From Gemmatimonadota bacterium (GTDB taxonomy: Bacteria > Gemmatimonadota > Gemmatimonadetes > Longimicrobiales > Gaopeijiaceae): DNA of 36,526 nucleotides. The first letter of the stretch is position 1, and each line of letters begins with the position of its first letter. The position numbers and the translations under genes are program-made. The stretch covers positions 37,272 to 73,797 of the forward strand of contig DUCW01000183.1 in assembly GCA_012959595.1 (NCBI GenBank). The letters run 5' to 3'. The notes below the pieces were generated by a model. It made no database searches. It was not told where the DNA came from and saw only the letters and a program-made list of their open reading frames with translations. Below are positions 32,805 to 36,526 of the stretch, one piece after another.

Positions 32805-33857
32805 ATGAAAACATTCCTTACGCTAGAAACAGGTGCCACTCAGTTAAATGCTGGTTTTGAACAATCTAAGAACATCCTGGCAGATTCGTCAGATGTACTA
32901 ACTATAAAACCCAACACACTGAGCGAACTAGAAAAACTACAAGCCGTCTTAGGGTGGCTAACGGTAGGAAATTACCCACTGGCTCGCTCAGGCTTGGACT
33001 CCTTGATCAACAAACCAGCATTCGGCTGGGCCTGTGGTTCTTATGTTGCGTGGACAGGCGATGACTATATCCTGAGCGAACTGGCTGACCCAATCAAATT
33101 CTGGAAAAACGAGCTGACCAAAGATAGGTCGCCTCCAAGCGTTTATGAAAAAATGGGATTCCGTGCTTTAGCGGGAGCCTACCATGGCCGCCGAGACACT
33201 AGCTCCGCTCAAGATTTTGAAAGATGTTTGACCGCTAAAGACAAACAATACTCCCATAATAGGTTCGAACGCCAACAGATTGATCGCTTCCTTGCAATAC
33301 CCCCACTGCCTGACACTCCAGAGCACCTAGCAATGATACTAGGTCTAACATGGCAGGAGGACATCAATCTCACTGCCGACCAGGTCTATCTAGTTTGGCA
33401 GCGACTCAACACACTATACTCTGATTCGAACGCCAACGAGCCTGGAAAATTTAGTAATCAGCTAATCTTAGCTTCGCTCATAACCTCCTGCTTCCTCCTT
33501 GGGATAGTGGGCACACTACCCGACGCATCTTCTGGGCGCGTCACTTTAGAGCCGAGCATCCCTGACAATTTGAACTACTTCGACCTTAGAAACCTGCGAA
33601 TGGGATTAGATGCAGTTGACTTACTATACGTAGAAGAAGGTGGACAGCGTACCTTTGTGATAGAACAGACCAAGGGACGCGTCCCTTTAAATCTCATATT
33701 GAAACCCAATCTTTCGGGAACTGAGATCGATCGAATCTATATTAATGGAAACAAAGCAAAGCTAGAGTGGTGGGCTGATCCCAAAATTGGGCGAGTGTTC
33801 ACCCAGGTGCAATTGTATCTGGATCAGAAGCAAACTGTGACAGTAGTTCCAGCATAA
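32805..33857 (+). CDS. Unknown protein, C-terminal part resembling a glycosidase beta-sandwich
   Basis: A 350-residue cytoplasmic-looking protein. The first ~230 residues are mostly helical with Leu- and Trp-rich segments (LEKLQAVLGWLTVGNYPLARSGLDSLI, DQVYLVWQRLNTLYSDS), compatible with an alpha/alpha-barrel glycosidase fold. The final ~110 residues (GTLPDASSGRVTLEPSIPDNLNYFDLRNLRMGL...FVIEQTKGRVPLNLILKP) look like the beta-sandwich that ends GH-type six-hairpin enzymes. No catalytic residues can be assigned, so the glycosidase idea is weak; it may be a degenerate or fragmentary member. ATG 32805 is preferred over the TTG one codon earlier; no clear ribosome site. It is divergent from the amidohydrolase. 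Confidence 0.55.
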   Translation: MKTFLTLETGATQLNAGFEQSKNILADSSDVLTIKPNTLSELEKLQAVLGWLTVGNYPLARSGLDSLINKPAFGWACGSYVAWTGDDYILSELADPIKFWKNELTKDRSPPSVYEKMGFRALAGAYHGRRDTSSAQDFERCLTAKDKQYSHNRFERQQIDRFLAIPPLPDTPEHLAMILGLTWQEDINLTADQVYLVWQRLNTLYSDSNANEPGKFSNQLILASLITSCFLLGIVGTLPDASSGRVTLEPSIPDNLNYFDLRNLRMGLDAVDLLYVEEGGQRTFVIEQTKGRVPLNLILKPNLSGTEIDRIYINGNKAKLEWWADPKIGRVFTQVQLYLDQKQTVTVVPA

Positions 33858-33882
33858 AACAAGAGTGTGTGGTACGATCCGA

Positions 33883-33901
33883 GGGGGGGGTCTTAAAGAC
33901 C
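33883..33901. repeat. G8 tract and small palindrome between convergent genes
   Basis: A run of eight G bases (33883-33890) is followed by GGTCTT-A-AAGACC (33889-33901), an inverted repeat that contains the stop codon of the next gene. The gap between the two convergent genes is only 35 nt. The hairpin could end transcription on both strands, but no T run follows. Confidence 0.4.
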
Positions 33902-34198
33902 TTCTGGGGTTCCGTAACCACCTTCTGCGAGCAACTGTCTCAGCAGTTTTTCTCTCTTTGGAAGATCCGTTTTCGCTATCTCCCGGGCAAGAGCTATACG
34001 ATCTTCATCGGAAACTTCATCTAAGAGATTAATAGGAGCACCGTAGCGTAAAAGAATTCGCTTGGCGTCGACAGCAACAGAATCAGACACAAAACCTCCC
34101 GATGCAAGTGGGGATCTCCCTGAATACCAGGGCCAAGAAAGATAACTGGATCTATAAAAACACCAAGAGTTAGATTCCTCGGCTATCTTTTTTATCAA
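33893..34198 (-). CDS. Small unknown protein following apaG
   Basis: A 101-residue protein that I cannot name. The N-terminal third is aromatic-rich (SWCFYRSSYLSWPWYSGRSPL), and the rest is amphipathic and helical with many charged residues (DEVSDEDRIALAREIAKTDLPKREKLLRQLLAEGG). TTG 34198 has AGGAG five to six nt upstream, which supports it as a real gene. It follows apaG by 23 nt on the same strand, so it is likely co-transcribed. Confidence 0.6.
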   Translation of the reverse strand: MIKKIAEESNSWCFYRSSYLSWPWYSGRSPLASGGFVSDSVAVDAKRILLRYGAPINLLDEVSDEDRIALAREIAKTDLPKREKLLRQLLAEGGYGTPEGL

Positions 34199-34221
34199 TC
34201 AAACTCCTCAGAGGTTTGAAT

Positions 34222-34635
34222 TCAATTCAAAACACCTGAAAAATTTATACCGTTACCAGCCCAGGGAGCTCTCAGATCGAAGCGAGGAACCATCACCTTA
34301 AATTCTCGGCCCCCTGAATCAACAAAGATATAGTAACCTTCCATGGATCCAGTAGGAGAACTCAGAACGCAAAAACTTTGGTATTGATGGGAATACCCTG
34401 GATCAAGTGTAGGTTGCTCCCCTACAACCCCTTCACCATCAACTTCAGAGTCCTCACCATCGGCATCATGTATCAACCAGTGACGAAATAACAGTTGAAC
34501 ACTTTCATCACCTTGGTTCTCCATTTCTACCGAATAGGTGAAAACGAATTTATTTTGTCTGGGGTTTGAGTGTAAGACTGAGAAGTCTGGCCGAACTGAA
34601 ATTCGGATCCCCTCTGTAATTTCTTCATAAGACAT
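34222..34635 (-). CDS. apaG: ApaG-domain protein
   Basis: A 137-residue ApaG-type protein with the family core RHWLIHDADGEDSEVDGEGVVGEQPTLDPGYSHQYQSFCVLSSPTGSMEGYYIF. ApaG forms a fibronectin-III-like beta sandwich; roles in Co2+/Mg2+ efflux have been proposed but the molecular function is not firmly known. Length and start (ATG 34635, MSYEEITEGIRISV) are typical. It is divergent from the DtxR-type regulator, sharing about 107 nt. The downstream small gene is in the same unit. Confidence 0.92.
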   Translation of the reverse strand: MSYEEITEGIRISVRPDFSVLHSNPRQNKFVFTYSVEMENQGDESVQLLFRHWLIHDADGEDSEVDGEGVVGEQPTLDPGYSHQYQSFCVLSSPTGSMEGYYIFVDSGGREFKVMVPRFDLRAPWAGNGINFSGVLN

Positions 34636-34678
34636 AATGGGATGATATTGTCTAAAAAAGTTTTGTCAATATTACATA

Positions 34679-34688
34679 CTAGTACTAG
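34679..34688. promoter_or_regulatory. Palindrome between apaG and the DtxR-type regulator
   Basis: CTAGTACTAG is a perfect ten-base palindrome lying 43 nt upstream of apaG and 55 nt upstream of the regulator start at 34743. It is a plausible operator for the metal-responsive regulator, but it does not match the DtxR or MntR consensus boxes I know. Confidence 0.3.
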
Positions 34689-34742
34689 ACCAGATTGCGA
34701 TATAGCCCTTTCCAGCTAACACTTCAAGATCCATCTTTACGC

Positions 34743-35429
34743 ATGGATGATATTGTAAAGATTCAATTGTCTCCTTCAGTAGAAGATTACTTGAAAGGGA
34801 TCTATACTCTGACAGAACGGGGCGGCCCAGCTTCAACTAGTGCACTTGCTCAAACCCTAGGCGTACAACCTGCATCCATCACTGGTATGATCAAACGTCT
34901 GGCCAGTCTGGGATATGTTGAGCATCTTCCCTACAAAGGTGTACAGCTCACTGAAAATGGCTCGATAGAAGCCCTCAGGATACTCCGGAGACATCGTATA
35001 CTAGAGACTTACCTCCAACAACAGTTAGACTACACCTGGAGTGAAGTACACCAGGAAGCGGAGCTATTGGAGCATGCGGTTTCGGAAAAACTGATTTCTC
35101 GGATGGCAAACGTTCTAAACGATCCTACCCACGACCCTCACGGTGCACCCATCCCGACAGAATCCGGAGACATCCCTGAAGCCCACCTGCTCACGCTTCT
35201 TGATGCCCGACCCAATGATTTGGTGCAAATCGAAGCAGTACAGGATGAAGACCCCATCAAACTCCAGTACTTGGAAGAATCAGGACTAACCCCAGGAACC
35301 CGGGCAACGATTGTAAAAAGAAACTCCTTTGATGGACTAACAAGCCTGACGGTGGTAGGCAGTAGCCAGCTCACGCCAGTAAGTCACGAGCTGGCTAGAG
35401 ACATCTTCGTTAGCAAGGTTCAAGACTGA
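34743..35429 (+). CDS. DtxR/MntR-family metal-dependent transcriptional regulator
   Basis: A 228-residue repressor with a winged-helix N terminus (LSPSVEDYLKGIYTLTERGGPASTSALAQTLGVQPASITGMIKRLASLGYVEHLPYKGVQLTENG), a dimerisation part with metal-ligand-type residues (ILRRHRILETYLQQQLDYTWSEVHQEAELLEHAVSEKLISRM), and a C-terminal SH3/FeoA-like domain (DLVQIEAVQDEDPIKLQYLEESGLTPGTRATIVKR). Such proteins sense Fe2+ or Mn2+ and repress uptake or storage genes. Start: ATG 34743 (MDDIVKIQLS) gives the usual length; the frame begins at TTG 34695 without a ribosome site. No transporter gene adjoins, so its regulon lies elsewhere. Confidence 0.9.
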   Translation: MDDIVKIQLSPSVEDYLKGIYTLTERGGPASTSALAQTLGVQPASITGMIKRLASLGYVEHLPYKGVQLTENGSIEALRILRRHRILETYLQQQLDYTWSEVHQEAELLEHAVSEKLISRMANVLNDPTHDPHGAPIPTESGDIPEAHLLTLLDARPNDLVQIEAVQDEDPIKLQYLEESGLTPGTRATIVKRNSFDGLTSLTVVGSSQLTPVSHELARDIFVSKVQD

Positions 35430-35445
35430 AAATATTAAGCCCTTA

Positions 35446-36526
35446 TCAAGGCTGAATTATAGCCTTAGTAACCTTCAATTCTTCCACATTTTTCAAAGCT
35501 TCCCCCGCAGCGGTCAACGGGTACCTAGAGCCAATTACACTTGCAAAAGGCAATCGTCCACGGTGTTTAGATAAAAGCTGTAGTGCTCCAACTAAATGGT
35601 GAAATTCCGTTCCCCACTGACCCTTTATTAGAGCATGTTTCCGATTGATATCTGAATGCGGGTTCAACTTAACCTCTCCAGCATCGGTGTAGTGTCCAGC
35701 CACTACATACGTTCCGCCATCCCGGATCATTTCCAACCCTTGCGAGACAGCTACAGGATTGCCTGAAGCTTCAATGACCACATCAGCACCACGGCCTGCT
35801 GTTAAGCACTTAACCTCCTCAAAAAGAGCTTCTTGATCCAAGGCTGACAAATCCAAAACCACATCAGCACCTAATGTTTCACCTAAAGCCAATCGAGCCT
35901 CTGGTTCTCCAATCAAAATAACTCTGCCTGCTCCTCTAAGATTAGCGAAGGCTGCTGCTGACAAACCAACTGGGCCACACCCTTGTACCACAACAGTATC
36001 GCCCATTATCAGTGCAGACCGACTAACAGCCGCAAAACCAGTGAACAGTCCACAGCCTCCCCCAATTACATCTTCTGCCGTAAGCCCTTCAGGAAGTTTT
36101 AGAATGTGCACACCTGGTTGTAAATATATTTGTTCTGCCCAACCTCCAAACAAGCCGTCTTCAGCACCGTAAGTAATACCATATACTTTTCTGCTCGGGC
36201 AACGATTAGGTTGCTTCTTAAGTAGACAATGGTAACAAGATCCGCAGACCTCATGAACATCCAAGAAAGTCACCAAGTCACCCTTACAAATAGGTGTCCC
36301 TATCGCATCTCTGTCGACTTTATAGGATTCAATAATTCTCCCAACACTCACATGACCTGGTATTATGGGGTAAGGTACTCCAGCTAGTTTCCCTTTATAT
36401 AAATGAACGTCTGTCCCACAAACCTCACTAGCTACAGTCTCCAACAATACACCACCCGAATGAATTTCGGGATCGGGTAGCGACCAAATCTCTATAGGAG
36501 CTTCAGGTGCCACCATTACTGCGGCT
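35446..36526 (-). CDS. Zinc-dependent alcohol dehydrogenase family protein (5' end cut off)
   Basis: A medium-chain dehydrogenase of at least 359 residues. The frame runs open past its first ATG (36516) to the window edge, where the codons read AAV in front of MVAPEAP; relatives begin M-K-A-A-V-x-V, so the true start is just outside. Zinc motifs: catalytic Cys and His in EVCGTDVHLY and PGHVSVGR, and structural-zinc cysteines in CGSCYHCLLKKQPNRC. The residue after GH is Val where most relatives have Glu. NAD-binding GCGPVGLSAAAFANLRG follows, then an acidic EPEAR pattern suggesting NAD preference. Substrate unknown. Confidence 0.9.
   Translation of the reverse strand, partial: AAVMVAPEAPIEIWSLPDPEIHSGGVLLETVASEVCGTDVHLYKGKLAGVPYPIIPGHVSVGRIIESYKVDRDAIGTPICKGDLVTFLDVHEVCGSCYHCLLKKQPNRCPSRKVYGITYGAEDGLFGGWAEQIYLQPGVHILKLPEGLTAEDVIGGGCGLFTGFAAVSRSALIMGDTVVVQGCGPVGLSAAAFANLRGAGRVILIGEPEARLALGETLGADVVLDLSALDQEALFEEVKCLTAGRGADVVIEASGNPVAVSQGLEMIRDGGTYVVAGHYTDAGEVKLNPHSDINRKHALIKGQWGTEFHHLVGALQLLSKHRGRLPFASVIGSRYPLTAAGEALKNVEELKVTKAIIQP

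Overview
This looks like about 36.5 kb of chromosome from a Gram-negative-type (diderm) bacterium with an AT-leaning composition (not counted exactly). It encodes a lipid A-type acyltransferase, several signal-peptide lipoproteins, a TonB-like protein, a PorX-type response regulator/PglZ pair and a coproheme decarboxylase. From that gene mix I suspect a Gemmatimonadota-like, possibly marine lineage, but this is inference without any database search. I saw no tRNA, rRNA, CRISPR array, prophage or insertion sequence.

Layout. 1-5.3 kb: a HEAT-repeat/cyclophilin lipoprotein (3' end outside the window) in one unit with a dicarboxylate/amino-acid symporter, divergent from an L-lactate permease. 5.4-10.3 kb: a minus-strand replication cluster, in transcription order enoyl-CoA hydratase, recF, dciA (DUF721), gyrB and a small HExxH protein. 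10.5-15.2 kb: ssb, rpsU and six poorly characterised genes, with one 0.5 kb gene-free stretch and one of 0.34 kb. 15.6-17.6 kb: a hydantoinase B-type protein and a DUF6941-like protein. 17.6-24.4 kb: a long minus-strand envelope and regulation block, in transcription order TonB-like protein, rlmN, PorX-like response regulator and PglZ half, LpxL-like acyltransferase, family 2 glycosyltransferase, DUF3108 protein and ICMT-like methyltransferase. 24.6-27.5 kb: chdC-ctaB (coproheme decarboxylase and heme O synthase), then a P1 peptidase. 27.6-32.6 kb: minus strand, an amidohydrolase of the D-aminoacylase family with a deoxyhypusine-synthase-like gene, and typA with a thioredoxin-fold gene. 32.8-36.5 kb: a glycosidase-like orphan, a small unknown gene with apaG, a DtxR/MntR-family regulator and a zinc alcohol dehydrogenase cut by the window edge.

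How genes fit together. The replication genes are tightly packed (ATGA overlap of recF/dciA; 6 nt between gyrB and the HExxH gene). The LpxL-GT2-DUF3108-ICMT genes are 12-20 nt apart and probably one envelope operon. ChdC makes heme b and CtaB converts heme b to heme o, so this pair is a heme supply unit for terminal oxidases.

The main anomalies are two apparent reading-frame breaks. The PorX-like protein is split between its receiver/linker part and its PglZ part, exactly where the first PglZ metal-ligand strand should be. The amidohydrolase has a good ribosome site, ATG and signal-peptide coding capacity upstream, but in another frame. Both could be sequence errors or real lesions. TTG start codons, most with strong Shine-Dalgarno sequences, are unusually common here.
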